Shown one piece after another: positions 26,431-34,065 of a stretch of DNA of 64,000 bases. The translations under genes and the position numbers were made by a program. Within the stretch, counting starts at the first letter, position 1; each line of letters starts with the position of its first letter. Source of the stretch: Pelomicrobium methylotrophicum (GTDB lineage Bacteria; Pseudomonadota; Gammaproteobacteria; Burkholderiales; UBA6910); contig NZ_VPFL01000012.1 in the NCBI RefSeq assembly GCF_008014345.1, positions 41,007 to 105,006 on the forward strand, read 5' to 3'. The notes below the pieces were generated by a model that was not told the origin of the DNA, searched no databases, and saw nothing but the letters and a program-made list of their open reading frames with translations.

Positions 26431-26919
26431 TTATTTACGAACCACCCGTGTTCCCTGACCCGTCGAGATCAGGTACACGGGTTCGCCTGGAGAGAACGCC
26501 TCGCCCGTGTCTTCCTGGACGACGGCGATGAGCCGCCCGTCCTTGAGACGGACGAGGACTTCCACCCCGCGGGTGTCTGCGGCGGCCTGGGCAATCATGT
26601 CGCCCGCGACCGCGCCGGCCAGCCCTCCCAGGATGGTGGCAATGGTTCTGCCATTGCCTTGCCCCATCCCGGAGGAAACAATCCCGCCGATGGCGCCGCC
26701 GGTCGTGGCGCCGATGGCCCGGGCCGGTGTCGAGGCCTCGACCCTCACGGCCCTGGAGGAGACGACCTCCCCCTCCATTACCTGTCCGACGATTCTCGCC
26801 TCGCCGCGGGTGTACCCGCGGTTGGAGAGGTCGCCGGGGCCGCCCCAGCCCAGCCACTGGGCCTGGGCCGCGCCCGCCGCGAAGGCGAGCGCGACGGTGA
26901 GGATGGCGGCGCGCTTCAT
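26431..26919 (-). CDS. secreted glycine-zipper (SlyB/17-kDa antigen-like) protein
   Basis: 162 residues. A signal peptide (AAILTVALAFAAGAAQAQ) is cut before QWLGWGG. The middle holds a glycine zipper (GATTGGAIGGIVSSGMGQGN and TILGGLAGAVAGDMIAQAAA), and the C-terminus a small beta region (VEVLVRLKDGRLIAVVQEDT) that matches SlyB-like outer-membrane proteins. The usual lipobox Cys is missing, so it is probably not lipidated. Likely sits in the outer membrane or periplasm. Its start overlaps the stop of the 46-residue gene upstream (ATGA). Confidence 0.75.
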   Translation of the reverse strand: MKRAAILTVALAFAAGAAQAQWLGWGGPGDLSNRGYTRGEARIVGQVMEGEVVSSRAVRVEASTPARAIGATTGGAIGGIVSSGMGQGNGRTIATILGGLAGAVAGDMIAQAAADTRGVEVLVRLKDGRLIAVVQEDTGEAFSPGEPVYLISTGQGTRVVRK

Positions 26920-27056
26920 TTGCCACCCTCCTCCGCGGCCAGAATGGCCGCAGCCCGGGCTTCGATCACCCGCCCGGCCGTTTTGCCTGCCGAGAGGGCA
27001 ATGAATGTCTGAATTGCCGCCACTGCGATGGCGGCTGCGATGATTGCTGTTTTCAT
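26916..27056 (-). CDS. 46-residue membrane peptide
   Basis: A short frame starting at 27056 with a strong site (GAAAGGAGGGAGC before ATG) and ending in a 4-bp ATGA overlap with the glycine-zipper gene. The product is one hydrophobic helix (TAIIAAAIAVAAIQTFIALS) followed by a charged tail ending AAEEGGK. Coupled translation with a secreted protein and a structured leader upstream support that it is real. Function unknown. Confidence 0.6.
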   Translation of the reverse strand: MKTAIIAAAIAVAAIQTFIALSAGKTAGRVIEARAAAILAAEEGGK

Positions 27057-27120
27057 GCTCCCTCCTTTCTAATTCGCCCGGAGGAAGCTCCCCGTCCGGG
27101 GGAAGGCTCCCCGGGCGGGG
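27057..27120 (-). promoter_or_regulatory. structured leader with Shine-Dalgarno hairpin, copy C
   Basis: Read on the minus strand it has a GC hairpin starting AACCCCGCCCGGGG and closing with CCCCCGGACGGGG, then GCTTCCTCC, a 16-base loop and GGAGGGAGC directly before the ATG at 27056. The last two arms pair and would hide the ribosome site. Compared with the copies at 27672 and 45047 the arms have changed at matched positions, keeping the pairing. Confidence 0.65.
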
Positions 27121-27148
27121 TTGACAGATCGAAAAACTTTCTTAACCT
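27121..27148 (+). promoter_or_regulatory. sigma-70-like promoter for the 27170 gene
   Basis: TTGACA at 27121-27126, a 16-bp spacer and TAACCT at 27143-27148. The nearly identical arrangement at 30280-30307 (TTGACA, 16 bp, TAGCAT) also lies back to back with a minus-strand hairpin leader and precedes another small plus-strand gene; both -10 boxes are followed by GAC. Confidence 0.6.
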
Positions 27149-27169
27149 GACTGCATCGTCGCATCATGG

Positions 27170-27430
27170 ATGACGCAAACGATGATCAGGCTAGGAACTC
27201 ATTTGAGGTTAAGCGCCGAAGAGCGCCGGGCGCTCTCCGATTTCCTTGACCGAAACCTCAATCCGATGACGGTTGATGAATACAACCGGGCGCTCGAAAA
27301 AGAGGCAGCGGAATGGGAATTGGAAGGCAGCCCGGAAGGCCGCTTACTGGCGGCAGTCTTGCGGAATCAAAAAATCCGCGAAAACGCCCCTCTTCCTACC
27401 TGGGGAAAGCGAGGAGGGCCGAGGCGATAA
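27170..27430 (+). CDS. small hypothetical protein
   Basis: 86 residues, charged and helical, with LRLSAEERRALSDFLDRNL and DEYNRALEKEAAEWELE segments and a basic C-terminus. An alternative start is the ATG 12 bases later. The promoter at 27121 supports expression. Its 3' end overlaps the convergent gene at 27396-27671 by 35 bp. No family recognised. Confidence 0.5.
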   Translation: MTQTMIRLGTHLRLSAEERRALSDFLDRNLNPMTVDEYNRALEKEAAEWELEGSPEGRLLAAVLRNQKIRENAPLPTWGKRGGPRR

Positions 27431-27671
27431 TCCTCCGTGCCCATTTCGGGGTTCTGCGGTCATGCAAAAGCTGCGAGACCGCTTTGTCCTGGCCATGGTC
27501 CAGGAGCACTTTGATCAGCTCCTCGACCGATCTTAGCCCTACAAGGAGCTCAGGGTCTGATGTCAACGCATCGGCGACCTTTTCTGGCTCCCTGCTTGCT
27601 TTCTCCAGCACTGCATATTCCGCATCCCTTCGCGCTGCAAGGCGAAGCGATGCTTCAGTTCTGACTTTCAT
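27396..27671 (-). CDS. small hypothetical protein downstream of a structured leader
   Basis: 91 residues, helical, with LRLAARRDAEYAVLEKASRE, then SVEELIKVLLDHGQDKAVSQ and a basic end (RRTPKWARRIIASALLAF). The ATG at 27671 has AAGGAGGAAGCC before it, and that site lies in the 3' arm of a leader hairpin. No family recognised, but the size and leader are shared with the genes at 29980, 30448 and 44885. Confidence 0.55.
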   Translation of the reverse strand: MKVRTEASLRLAARRDAEYAVLEKASREPEKVADALTSDPELLVGLRSVEELIKVLLDHGQDKAVSQLLHDRRTPKWARRIIASALLAFPR

Positions 27672-27835
27672 GGCTTCCTCCTTATGCTTGCCCGGAGGAA
27701 ACCATCCCCCGCCCGGGGAATGGCTCCCCGGGCGGGGTTGAAAAACGGCCGGCTCGCGCCGACCTCCAAGCCCCGTGCGCTGCGGGGCGAACAATGCCGG
27801 GATGACCTCTCGGCAGGGTTTAACGGTTATTTATC
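27672..27835 (-). promoter_or_regulatory. modular hairpin leader with Shine-Dalgarno hairpin, copy B
   Basis: Minus-strand order: a CCGGCATTGTT core (plus AACAATGCCGG at 27790-27800), hairpins made of CCCCGCAGCGCACGGGG and GGCCG-type arms, then TTCAACCCCGCCCGGGG pairing with CCCCGGGCGGGG, then GGTTTCCTCC and AAGGAGGAAGCC, the latter being the ribosome site of the 27671 start. The last pair would block translation until opened. Confidence 0.7.
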
Positions 27836-27980
27836 CTACAAGCGTTCGCAAGCCAGAAGCCATCGATAGGCGTATCTCGAACGGCGTTTTTCCTGCGCTT
27901 TCCGAAGAAGCCTCCGGCCAAGGCTGCTTCGGAAAACCCGCGCCGAAGGCGCAGGTTTGAGCATCAGATGCGCGTGGACA
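27836..27980. other. intergenic stretch with imperfect hairpins
   Basis: 145 bp between the leader and the next minus-strand stop. TTTCCGAAGAAGCC pairs with GGCTGCTTCGGAAA (27899-27933) and GCGCCGAAGGCGC (27941-27953) forms a short stem just after the stop of the 27981 gene, so it could end that transcript. No gene is seen. Confidence 0.4.
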
Positions 27981-28415
27981 TCAAAGATCGAAATAAGATT
28001 CAATCACGTAGTCTGGATCGAGAAGGTCGTAAAACACGATCCCGTCCAAGACTCTGCATTTCTTGTTTTTGTTTTTCTCTCTGCAGATTTCGTCCAGATC
28101 GGCAATTCTGACCGCTTTTGTTTCAAAGTTACCCCAATCGTGCTTGGGGTATGCTTCGAACCAGAATTCATCTTTGGTCACAAAAAGCGTTCCTGGGCAG
28201 ATTTGCAGATCGTCTCCTCTGTCCCACCGATCCGGACTCCAATGGACACCCGCGATATCGAGTTCTTCGTCACTGCATAGTTTCCTTAGATGCAGGACTT
28301 TAGAAACGAAATCCGGGGTCACGGTAATTTCCGCCCAGGCTGGCGCATCTGCCTCTTCCATTACAGAATGCGCCTCGACGACCAGCCTGAACGGCTCGAA
28401 TAACGTTTTTCCCAT
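27981..28415 (-). CDS. hypothetical protein
   Basis: 144 residues, soluble, mixed alpha/beta, with WAEITVTPDFVSKVLHLRKL, DDLQICPGTLFVTKDEFWFE and a C-terminal LDGIVFYDLLDPDYVIESYF. Acidic overall and lower in GC than its neighbours (codons such as AAA and GAT are common), which suggests a different origin. It follows the 28431 gene closely on the same strand. I do not recognise it. Confidence 0.55.
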   Translation of the reverse strand: MGKTLFEPFRLVVEAHSVMEEADAPAWAEITVTPDFVSKVLHLRKLCSDEELDIAGVHWSPDRWDRGDDLQICPGTLFVTKDEFWFEAYPKHDWGNFETKAVRIADLDEICREKNKNKKCRVLDGIVFYDLLDPDYVIESYFDL

Positions 28416-28430
28416 TGATTATTCCGGTTG

Positions 28431-28739
28431 CTACCTCAACCTCCAGACCGGAATACCTTCCGAGAGGCAGGCTTTTGTGTGGTCTTCACTGAAGCCATAC
28501 GGCTTCAGACTTAGGAAACCGAATGCGGCATCCTTTTGATACCGCCCGTTCCTTATCGCCTCCCGGATGACCTCGTTCGCCGGGGAGACAGGGCCGATTG
28601 CCCAATCCACGATCCAGCCCCTTTTTTCCCCGTTCGGGCAGCCCATTTGTTGTTCCATAAGCATTTCGTTCAATCCATCGTGGACAAGGGATTCGCTGTC
28701 ATCGTCCACGAGGATTCTGACTGTTGCGATGAATGCCAT
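28431..28739 (-). CDS. hypothetical protein
   Basis: 102 residues from the ATG at 28739, which has TAGGAG 5 bases upstream; an upstream in-frame start lies inside the VWA gene and is less likely. Segments: AFIATVRILVDDDSESLVHD, RGWIVDWAIGPVSPANEVIR and the C-terminal SEGIPVWRLR. The start of the chain (VRILVDDDSESLVHDGLNEM) resembles a small ferredoxin-like fold but this is only an impression. Part of the MoxR/VWA gene cluster by position. Confidence 0.5.
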   Translation of the reverse strand: MAFIATVRILVDDDSESLVHDGLNEMLMEQQMGCPNGEKRGWIVDWAIGPVSPANEVIREAIRNGRYQKDAAFGFLSLKPYGFSEDHTKACLSEGIPVWRLR

Positions 28740-28747
28740 GTATTCTC

Positions 28748-29983
28748 CTATATCCTCAGCCGTACCGTTTCGCCCCACGGCGCCTCAGCTCCTGATGTCG
28801 TCGACACCCACAGCACGGGATACTCCGGAGGCGCGTCCGGGAATTTTCCGTACATGTCGGTGAGATAGACCGCGCATGACGGTGAAAGTCCGTTTTTCTC
28901 AACCCACGCGAAAGCCGGCCGGAAATCGGTCCCGCCCCCGCCGATCGGGTTGATTTGAACGTTCTCACCCATCGGGAACTCGTCAGCCCGGTGCACATCG
29001 GCGTCGGCGTAGATGACCCAGAGCGTTTCCGGACGGACTTCTTCCGCGATGGAGCGGATTTCCGCCGAAAACGCGGAAAGTTCCGCATCGCCGATGGAGC
29101 CGGACGTGTCGACGAACACGACGATGGGCCCCATCGTCTCGCTCCTCAGGCTCGGCAGGTACATGCCGAGCGGCGCGTATCTCGGATTCGGCGTTTTCCA
29201 GCTGTAATCCTCGCGCGCCGCGCTCTGGACGAACCTGCGCAGGATCTGCCTCCAGTCGATTCGAGGCTCGACCGCCTCTTCGACGAAGCGCTCGAGGTTC
29301 CCCGGTAGGCGTCCCATCACCTTGGCGGCTTTTGCCGCCGCCGCGACCGCAACCCGCCACTCCGCCTCGCTCTGCGAGGCCTTGTCCTGTGGCGCGTCAC
29401 GCACCTCGCCAGGCCCGAAGTCCTCCGGACCGTCATCCGCCTTCGGATCGCCCTCGCCTGGCTCTTCTCCGTCAGTTCCACCTTGCCCATCGTTTTCCTT
29501 TTCTTTGGGCGGACCACCGGATTGGGCATCCCCTTGTGCCTGTGCGTTTCCCATGCCACGCGAACCGCTGCCGCCTCCGCCGGATGGCTGGTCGGCGAGG
29601 ATGTCGTAGATTTCCTCGGCCGAGAGGCCATTGAAAGACGGGTTCAGCAGCCAGTCCTCTCCGACGTCAAAACCCGCGTCTTTCAGGACATGGTTGATGG
29701 CGTAGTCCGCGGCTTGGTTCCACAATCCGCGATCGCGGCAACCCCGCCTCCACGGATGGCCGCCGGCGCAGTGCAGGACTTCGTGGGCAAGCGCCGCCTG
29801 AAGCCTGGACGGCGACAGACTCATGACGTAATCCGGGTTGTAGCCCAGACGTTCTCCCTCGGTCCACAATGTCTTGCAGCCCGGATCCTCGACCAACCTG
29901 AGTCTCAGGACGAGAGCTCCGAAAAACGGGTGGTCGAGAACGAGCGCCGCGCGGGCGGCGGTAATCCTTTCTTTTGCCTTCAT
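28748..29983 (-). CDS. VWA-domain metallopeptidase-like protein (DUF2201 type)
   Basis: 411 residues. An N-terminal zincin-like domain has the metal motif HEVLHCAGGHPWRRG (residues 68-82) and DYAINHVLKDAGFD. A low-complexity Gly/Glu/Pro/Asp linker (residues 130-200) leads to a VWA-like domain with VVFVDTSGSIGDAELSAF (MIDAS DxSxS) and GGGGTDFRPAF. Such proteins pair with MoxR ATPases, one of which is encoded at 31784-32812, and the pair probably remodels a protein partner. Target unknown. The start overlaps the stop of the 59-residue gene upstream. Confidence 0.82.
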   Translation of the reverse strand: MKAKERITAARAALVLDHPFFGALVLRLRLVEDPGCKTLWTEGERLGYNPDYVMSLSPSRLQAALAHEVLHCAGGHPWRRGCRDRGLWNQAADYAINHVLKDAGFDVGEDWLLNPSFNGLSAEEIYDILADQPSGGGGSGSRGMGNAQAQGDAQSGGPPKEKENDGQGGTDGEEPGEGDPKADDGPEDFGPGEVRDAPQDKASQSEAEWRVAVAAAAKAAKVMGRLPGNLERFVEEAVEPRIDWRQILRRFVQSAAREDYSWKTPNPRYAPLGMYLPSLRSETMGPIVVFVDTSGSIGDAELSAFSAEIRSIAEEVRPETLWVIYADADVHRADEFPMGENVQINPIGGGGTDFRPAFAWVEKNGLSPSCAVYLTDMYGKFPDAPPEYPVLWVSTTSGAEAPWGETVRLRI

Positions 29984-30159
29984 CGTTTTTTCTCGCGCCG
30001 GTCGATTTCTCGGGCGATGATTTTTTTACGCGCCTCCAGAACGTTGAGGCGTGCCTTGGGCGGACGGTTCTCGATTTGCTCCTCGAGAAGGAGCATTGCC
30101 CGCTTCAGAACATGGAGCGGCGCTTCCATGAGCGCCCGGACATCGTACTGGATGTCCAT
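29980..30159 (-). CDS. 59-residue helical protein coupled to the VWA gene
   Basis: ATG at 30159 with AAAGGAGGGAAGAAA upstream. The product is charged and helical (ALMEAPLHVLKRAMLLLEEQ, then KKIIAREIDRREKKR). Its stop overlaps the start of the VWA gene, so their translation is coupled, and its ribosome site pairs with CCCTCC in the leader. No family recognised. Confidence 0.6.
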   Translation of the reverse strand: MDIQYDVRALMEAPLHVLKRAMLLLEEQIENRPPKARLNVLEARKKIIAREIDRREKKR

Positions 30160-30250
30160 TTTCTTCCCTCCTTTTGTTTTTTTACGTCCGGAGGGCTCCC
30201 CGGCCGGGGAGCCCCGACCGGGGTTCAAGACAGCCGCGCGAAGCGGCGGG
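30160..30250 (-). promoter_or_regulatory. modular hairpin leader with Shine-Dalgarno hairpin, copy D
   Basis: Minus-strand order: GCCGCTTCGCGCGGC hairpin, TGTCTTGAACCCCGGTCGGGG, then CTCCCCGGCCGGGGAG, then CCCTCC, a loop rich in A, and AAGGAGGG before the ATG at 30159. CCCTCC/GGAGGG would mask the ribosome site. The TGTCTTGAACCCCG block matches TGTCTTCAACCCCG in copies A and F. Confidence 0.65.
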
Positions 30251-30279
30251 TAACGGCGCCGGGAAACCCCGGCGGGGGA

Positions 30280-30307
30280 TTGACAAAAATCGCCAATTTC
30301 CTAGCAT
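30280..30307 (+). promoter_or_regulatory. sigma-70-like promoter for the 30336 gene
   Basis: TTGACA at 30280-30285, a 16-bp spacer and TAGCAT at 30302-30307, followed by GACATCG. Twin of the promoter at 27121-27148 in spacing, flanks and position relative to a hairpin leader. Confidence 0.6.
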
Positions 30308-30335
30308 GACATCGAAACATCATGCCAGGGGTCGT

Positions 30336-30539
30336 ATGGTTAAACTGTATGTGATCGATGGCAACCGAAAAAACCTTGAGATCGAAGTTCTCAAGGCAAC
30401 TTTCCTTGTCAGGAATGACGAGGAATTCCGCGCCATCGCAGCACGGCTTAAGCCGCGTGGCCGGCTTGCGCCTTGCGACGGCGATCAGCAAGCCTCCGGC
30501 ACTGAATCCGCGCGTCCAGCTCCTCCTCAAGCTTTTTGA
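30336..30539 (+). CDS. small hypothetical protein
   Basis: 67 residues starting MVKLYVIDGNRKNLEIEVLK, then FLVRNDEEFRAIAARLKPRG and a Pro-rich end. It overlaps the convergent gene at 30448-30675 by 92 bp. AGGGGTCGT before the ATG is a weak ribosome site. Promoter support is good but the overlap leaves doubt. Confidence 0.45.
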   Translation: MVKLYVIDGNRKNLEIEVLKATFLVRNDEEFRAIAARLKPRGRLAPCDGDQQASGTESARPAPPQAF

Positions 30540-30675
30540 GCATCCATTTAAGTTCTGGAACCGCGGAAGTAATATCGCCAGAAAGATCCAGTAGTCTAGA
30601 CCTTTCTTTCAAAAGCTCAGGCTCCGAGGCCTGATTCAAAAAACGCATATAGCTTTTCACTAAGTCCCTGTCCAT
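30448..30675 (-). CDS. small coiled-coil-like protein downstream of a structured leader
   Basis: 75 residues, helical (DLVKSYMRFLNQASEPELLK, AVPELKWMLKKLEEELDARI) with a basic, Arg-rich end. The ATG at 30675 has AAGAGGAAGCTT upstream, which pairs with AGGTTTCCTC in the leader. Looks related in size and build to the 59-residue protein at 29980. Function unknown. Confidence 0.55.
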   Translation of the reverse strand: MDRDLVKSYMRFLNQASEPELLKERSRLLDLSGDITSAVPELKWMLKKLEEELDARIQCRRLADRRRKAQAGHAA

Positions 30676-30830
30676 AAGCTTCCTCTTCGATTACGCCCTG
30701 AGGAAACCTCTCCCCATCCGGGGAAGGTCCCCGGGCGGGGTTGAACAATGGCCGGGGCGGCTTCCGCCGCCCGGCCTCAAGGCCCCGCGCGCGGCGGAGC
30801 CAACATTGCCGGTGCCCCGGCGTCAAGAAA
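30676..30830 (-). promoter_or_regulatory. modular hairpin leader with Shine-Dalgarno hairpin, copy E
   Basis: Minus-strand order: CCGGCAATGTT core (plus AACATTGCCGG at 30802-30812), GC hairpins with CCGCCGCGCGCGGGG and GGGCGGCGG-AAG-CCGCC arms, TTCAACCCCGCCCGGGG, CCCCGGATGGGG, then AGGTTTCCTC and GAGGAAGCTT before the start at 30675. The A/G-to-T pairings at the outer ends of the last stem differ from copies A and B but still pair. The 72 bp further right up to 30902 contain no gene. Confidence 0.65.
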
Positions 30831-30902
30831 ACGGGTTTCGCCTTTCCGCTGACCCCATGGAAGTGAGTCAGTGGAAAGGCGCCAGAAGGCGCCCTCCCAG
30901 GC

Positions 30903-31781
30903 CTACGCGGCCTTCCTCATGAGAGTCTCGCTAGAAGGCGATCCCCCCATGAACGCCGCCATCTGCGCCGCAATTTCTGCGGCCTTGGCGGCGACGTCAG
31001 CCCTCAGGGCTTTATCGTCACGCAAGGCTTGCGGCTGATGGACGCTAAGCGAGCGAGCCCTCTGGACAAGCTCGTCGAAACGTCCGTCGCCGGTGAAGTT
31101 GAGCCGCGGAAGAATCTCCACCATTTCCCTGAGATTCTCGACAAGGGAATCACGGAAGATGGCGTTTGGGTCGGAGAGCCGCTCCACCATTTTGGACACG
31201 GGACTGTACAGTTTTTCCCACAAGTCCCGCATGGCAGCCTCCACTGCCTTCGCTTCCTGTTCCCGCACGTTCGCTATCGCTTCCTCAGCGGCCTCGCCTT
31301 CGAGTCCAGGGCAAAACGCCCCGGGATTCGGAAGCGGAATGATGGATACCTCGATCCCGAACCTTTCATGAAGTCCCCGCGGGTCCGGGTAATCTCCATC
31401 GCTGAACATTCCGTTCAGCCGAGCCCTGGCTTCAGCGATTGCCTCCGGCCACGCCTCGACGAGATCCGAGACGAGCATGGAAACTTTTTGTTTCCTCTTA
31501 CGGATTCCGTCGGAATATGGCTCGAAGTTTGAGGTCGTCAGCACCCGCCACCCGTCGAGATGTGACGCAAGGGTGTTTTTGTAATGAAAAACCCTCGCGT
31601 CTCCCAGGGCCGAAATGACCCTTTCGTACGCCGGATGGTCGATCAGGCGCTTGTTATAACGCCCAGCGCTCGGAGGCGCGTTGTGAATTTCCGCAACCTC
31701 CTCGGAAACCCGCTTGTCGTACTTCCTCGCCGTCCACACGCGGAGCGTGAGTCCGGCGAACATGGCGTTCTCGCTCTTCAT
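30903..31781 (-). CDS. hypothetical protein of the MoxR/VWA cluster (DUF3150-like)
   Basis: 292 residues from the ATG at 31781, which follows GGGAG just after the MoxR stop; the longer frame would overlap the MoxR gene. Features: LTLRVWTARKYDKRVSEEVA, then RYNKRLIDHPAYERVISALG, VFHYKNTLASHLDGWRVLTT and a C-terminal helical repeat with VAAKAAEIAAQMAAFMGG. The start and gene order (MoxR then this) resemble DUF3150 proteins of plasmids and phages. Role unknown. Confidence 0.6.
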   Translation of the reverse strand: MKSENAMFAGLTLRVWTARKYDKRVSEEVAEIHNAPPSAGRYNKRLIDHPAYERVISALGDARVFHYKNTLASHLDGWRVLTTSNFEPYSDGIRKRKQKVSMLVSDLVEAWPEAIAEARARLNGMFSDGDYPDPRGLHERFGIEVSIIPLPNPGAFCPGLEGEAAEEAIANVREQEAKAVEAAMRDLWEKLYSPVSKMVERLSDPNAIFRDSLVENLREMVEILPRLNFTGDGRFDELVQRARSLSVHQPQALRDDKALRADVAAKAAEIAAQMAAFMGGSPSSETLMRKAA

Positions 31782-31783
31782 AA

Positions 31784-32812
31784 TTAATCTCCCAGAAATA
31801 TTTTTCCGACCGGCCCTGCGGCCAGCTTTATGAACGCCGCAGTGTTCTTGATTTCCGGGCATCGGCGCAGGCTGTCGCGCACGAGAAGCACGGAAAATTC
31901 TCCGTGCCCCGCCTCGCGCAGACGCTCGGCGTACCGGAAGACGCGCTGGGCGTTTCCGGCGTTCGCTTTCGCCGCGAGTCCGGTGACCGTCGCGTAGAGC
32001 TTCGACGGCTCATCCGGGATTTGAGCCGAACCCGGATCGAGCAAAATCGCGTCCAGATTCGGCAAGCTGCGGTAGAGCTTCAGGAACGACATCAACTCCA
32101 CCGCCGCGCCTTCTCCCACGGCGCCTGCGTAGGCCTGGAGTTCCAGTTCTTCTGGAATGTCCAGCGCCATGAGCTTCGAAACCGATGCCCAGGCGCGCGG
32201 GCACGGACTGTTTTCCATGTCCTGCCCGGGCTTGAAGTCGTGGAGCAGCGCCGGACGGAACCGGATGAAAGCGATGATTTCGGGCCGAATCCCGTTCTCG
32301 ATCGCCCACATGCTCCAGTCGTCCGCCGACGCCTCTATCTCAAGGATCGTCGCAAAACGCGACTTCACGGGCTCCAGAATTCCCTGGACGCCGGCTTTGT
32401 CCGTGCGGCGGTTTGTGGCCGCCGCAAACGCGACATGCTCAGGAAGAGCGTGTCCGTTGACCCGGCGCGCGAGCAGGAGCTGCATGCACGCCGCCTGGAC
32501 GGAAACGGGCGCCTGGCCCAGATCGTCCAGGAACCAGACGGTCGGCTTCTCCGAGTTGAGCACTCGCGCGAAGTCCCCGAAGGGAAGGAATTCCGCTGTT
32601 TCGCCGGACTTCGCGGGCCATGGCAGGCCCTTGAAGTCCGTCGGATCGGATACGACCGGGTGGCTGATTACCAGATCGTATCCGCAGGCCTTCGCGGCCT
32701 GCGCGACGATGTCGGATTTTCCGACACCTGGCGCGCCGACCAGCATGACCGGGAGGCGCGCCTCGAAGAGCTTTGGCAGCATAGATGCTGCCGATGAAGT
32801 TTTGATTTTCAT
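31784..32812 (-). CDS. MoxR-type AAA+ ATPase
   Basis: 342 residues. Walker A is MLVGAPGVGKSDIVAQAAKA (residues 23-42), Walker B VWFLDDLGQAPVSVQAACMQ, sensor 1 FAAATNRRTDKAGVQG and an Arg-rich sensor 2 region (CPRAWASVSKLMALD). MoxR ATPases act with VWA proteins as chaperone-like systems; the partner is at 28748-29983. The gene lies 5 bp from ssb, in one minus-strand run with the VWA cluster. Confidence 0.85.
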   Translation of the reverse strand: MKIKTSSAASMLPKLFEARLPVMLVGAPGVGKSDIVAQAAKACGYDLVISHPVVSDPTDFKGLPWPAKSGETAEFLPFGDFARVLNSEKPTVWFLDDLGQAPVSVQAACMQLLLARRVNGHALPEHVAFAAATNRRTDKAGVQGILEPVKSRFATILEIEASADDWSMWAIENGIRPEIIAFIRFRPALLHDFKPGQDMENSPCPRAWASVSKLMALDIPEELELQAYAGAVGEGAAVELMSFLKLYRSLPNLDAILLDPGSAQIPDEPSKLYATVTGLAAKANAGNAQRVFRYAERLREAGHGEFSVLLVRDSLRRCPEIKNTAAFIKLAAGPVGKIFLGD

Positions 32813-32817
32813 TTGGA

Positions 32818-33243
32818 TTAGAACGGAACGTCATCATTTTCCGGCAGCAAATCTTTCTGCGCCGGTTGAGAAGTGGCAGGCCGGACAGCATCCTGCTGCA
32901 ATGAATCTTTCGCCTTCCCCCCGAGCATTCTCATTTCGGAGGCGACGATCTCGATCACGTAGCGGTCCTTGCCATCCTTGTCCTGCCACTTGCGGGTGCG
33001 GATGCTTCCCTCCACGTACACCTGGCTGCCCTTCCGGAGATACTGGCCCGCGATTTCGGCCAGTTTCCCGAAGAACGCCACCCGGTGCCATTCGGTGCGC
33101 TCCTGTTTTTCGCCGTTTTTGTCTTTCCAGACGTCGCTCGTCGCGACGCTGGCATGGGCGATCGCCGTGCCGTCAGGGAAGTACCTGACTTCCGGGTCGC
33201 CGCCTAGGTTGCCGATGAGGATGACTTTGTTCACAGATGCCAT
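32818..33243 (-). CDS. ssb: single-stranded DNA-binding protein
   Basis: 141 residues. The OB-fold starts [20 protein letters not shown] and has [20 protein letters not shown] and [20 protein letters not shown], typical of bacterial SSB. A short Gln/Pro linker leads to the acidic tip NDDVPF (the host form is usually DDDIPF), which docks repair and replication partners. It would coat transferred single strands. It lies with MoxR and the 33247 gene in one run. Confidence 0.93.
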   Translation of the reverse strand: MASVNKVILIGNLGGDPEVRYFPDGTAIAHASVATSDVWKDKNGEKQERTEWHRVAFFGKLAEIAGQYLRKGSQVYVEGSIRTRKWQDKDGKDRYVIEIVASEMRMLGGKAKDSLQQDAVRPATSQPAQKDLLPENDDVPF

Positions 33244-33246
33244 TTT

Positions 33247-33939
33247 TTATCCTTTCTTTGCGCCGCGGACGGTCACAGACCACAGGTTTTTCCTCGCGGT
33301 CGACCCGTCCGGCAGCGTGACTCTCGTCACACCGCGCTTCACGGCGACGACCCGGTCGCCCGGTCTGGCGCCCGACTCCATGAGGGCCCGCTCGAGATCG
33401 GTCCCTACGATCTCGATGACGTTTCCGTCCCCGGTCCGGACGTCAACGCAGTAAGCCTGGTACCGCGTTCCGTCCTTCCGGGTCTTCACCCGGAGCCCGG
33501 AACCCATCAGGACGCCGGAGACGGCGTCCGAGGATTTCTCCTCGCGGCGCCGCGTGGTGGCGACTTTCCTGGCGGCCGGCTTTTTTTTCGCCGACCGAGG
33601 CTGCGGCCGAGCCTCGGCCTCCTGGGCGGGCTCCTGCGCCCCGGCATCCTCGAAGGATGTTTTCAAGGGCGGAACGATCCACTTGTATGGACCCTCAGGT
33701 CCCTCGATGGGCTTTGCCTCCAGGAGCAGCGGCTCCCTCCGCTTAACCTGGAAGACGGGTTCCCCGGCGGCGGCAACGGGTTGCGCGGCGGCTGCTTTCG
33801 CCGCTTTCCTGGCGGCGTAGAGCGCCGCGACCCATTTACCACCTCGCCATACGGCAACGCCCGCGAAGGCGAGCGCCTTCCAGAGAAACAGGATGACTGT
33901 CTGGAGCAGTTTTATCTCCAGCCTGAGTATTTCAAACAT
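33247..33939 (-). CDS. hypothetical protein with a plasmid-associated C-terminal domain
   Basis: 230 residues. A hydrophobic N-terminal part (LLQTVILFLWKALAFAGVAV) is followed by an Ala/Lys/Pro-rich linker with several Arg/Lys clusters and a compact C-terminal domain: DGTRYQAYCVDVRTGDGNVI, VGTDLERALMESGARPGDRV, VKRGVTRVTLPDGSTARKNL and a final WSVTVRG. The GTDLERAL-G-GDRV-RN-W pattern is one I know from the C-termini of plasmid relaxase or primase proteins. The function of that domain is not known to me. Start at 33939 has GGAGG within a leader hairpin. Confidence 0.6.
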   Translation of the reverse strand: MFEILRLEIKLLQTVILFLWKALAFAGVAVWRGGKWVAALYAARKAAKAAAAQPVAAAGEPVFQVKRREPLLLEAKPIEGPEGPYKWIVPPLKTSFEDAGAQEPAQEAEARPQPRSAKKKPAARKVATTRRREEKSSDAVSGVLMGSGLRVKTRKDGTRYQAYCVDVRTGDGNVIEIVGTDLERALMESGARPGDRVVAVKRGVTRVTLPDGSTARKNLWSVTVRGAKKG

Positions 33940-34065
33940 CTCGGCCTCCGATTCAGAAACAGGCCGGATCGCCCCGTCCGGGGCGATTCCCCGGCCGGGG
34001 TTGAAGACAGGCCGCCACGGCGGCCCAAACGATGCCGGGAGACCTCCCGGCGGGGTTTAAAGCCG
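33940..34065 (-). promoter_or_regulatory. modular hairpin leader with Shine-Dalgarno hairpin, copy F
   Basis: Minus-strand order: CGCCGGGAGGTCTCCCGGC hairpin, ATCGTTT spacer (plus AACGATGCCGG at 34028), GGCCGCCGTGGCGGCC hairpin, TGTCTTCAACCCCGGCCGGGG, CGCCCCGGACGGGGCG, then CCGGCCT, loop, and GGAGGCC before the ATG at 33939. The GGCCT/AGGCC stem replaces the CCTCC pairing of other copies. Confidence 0.7.
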
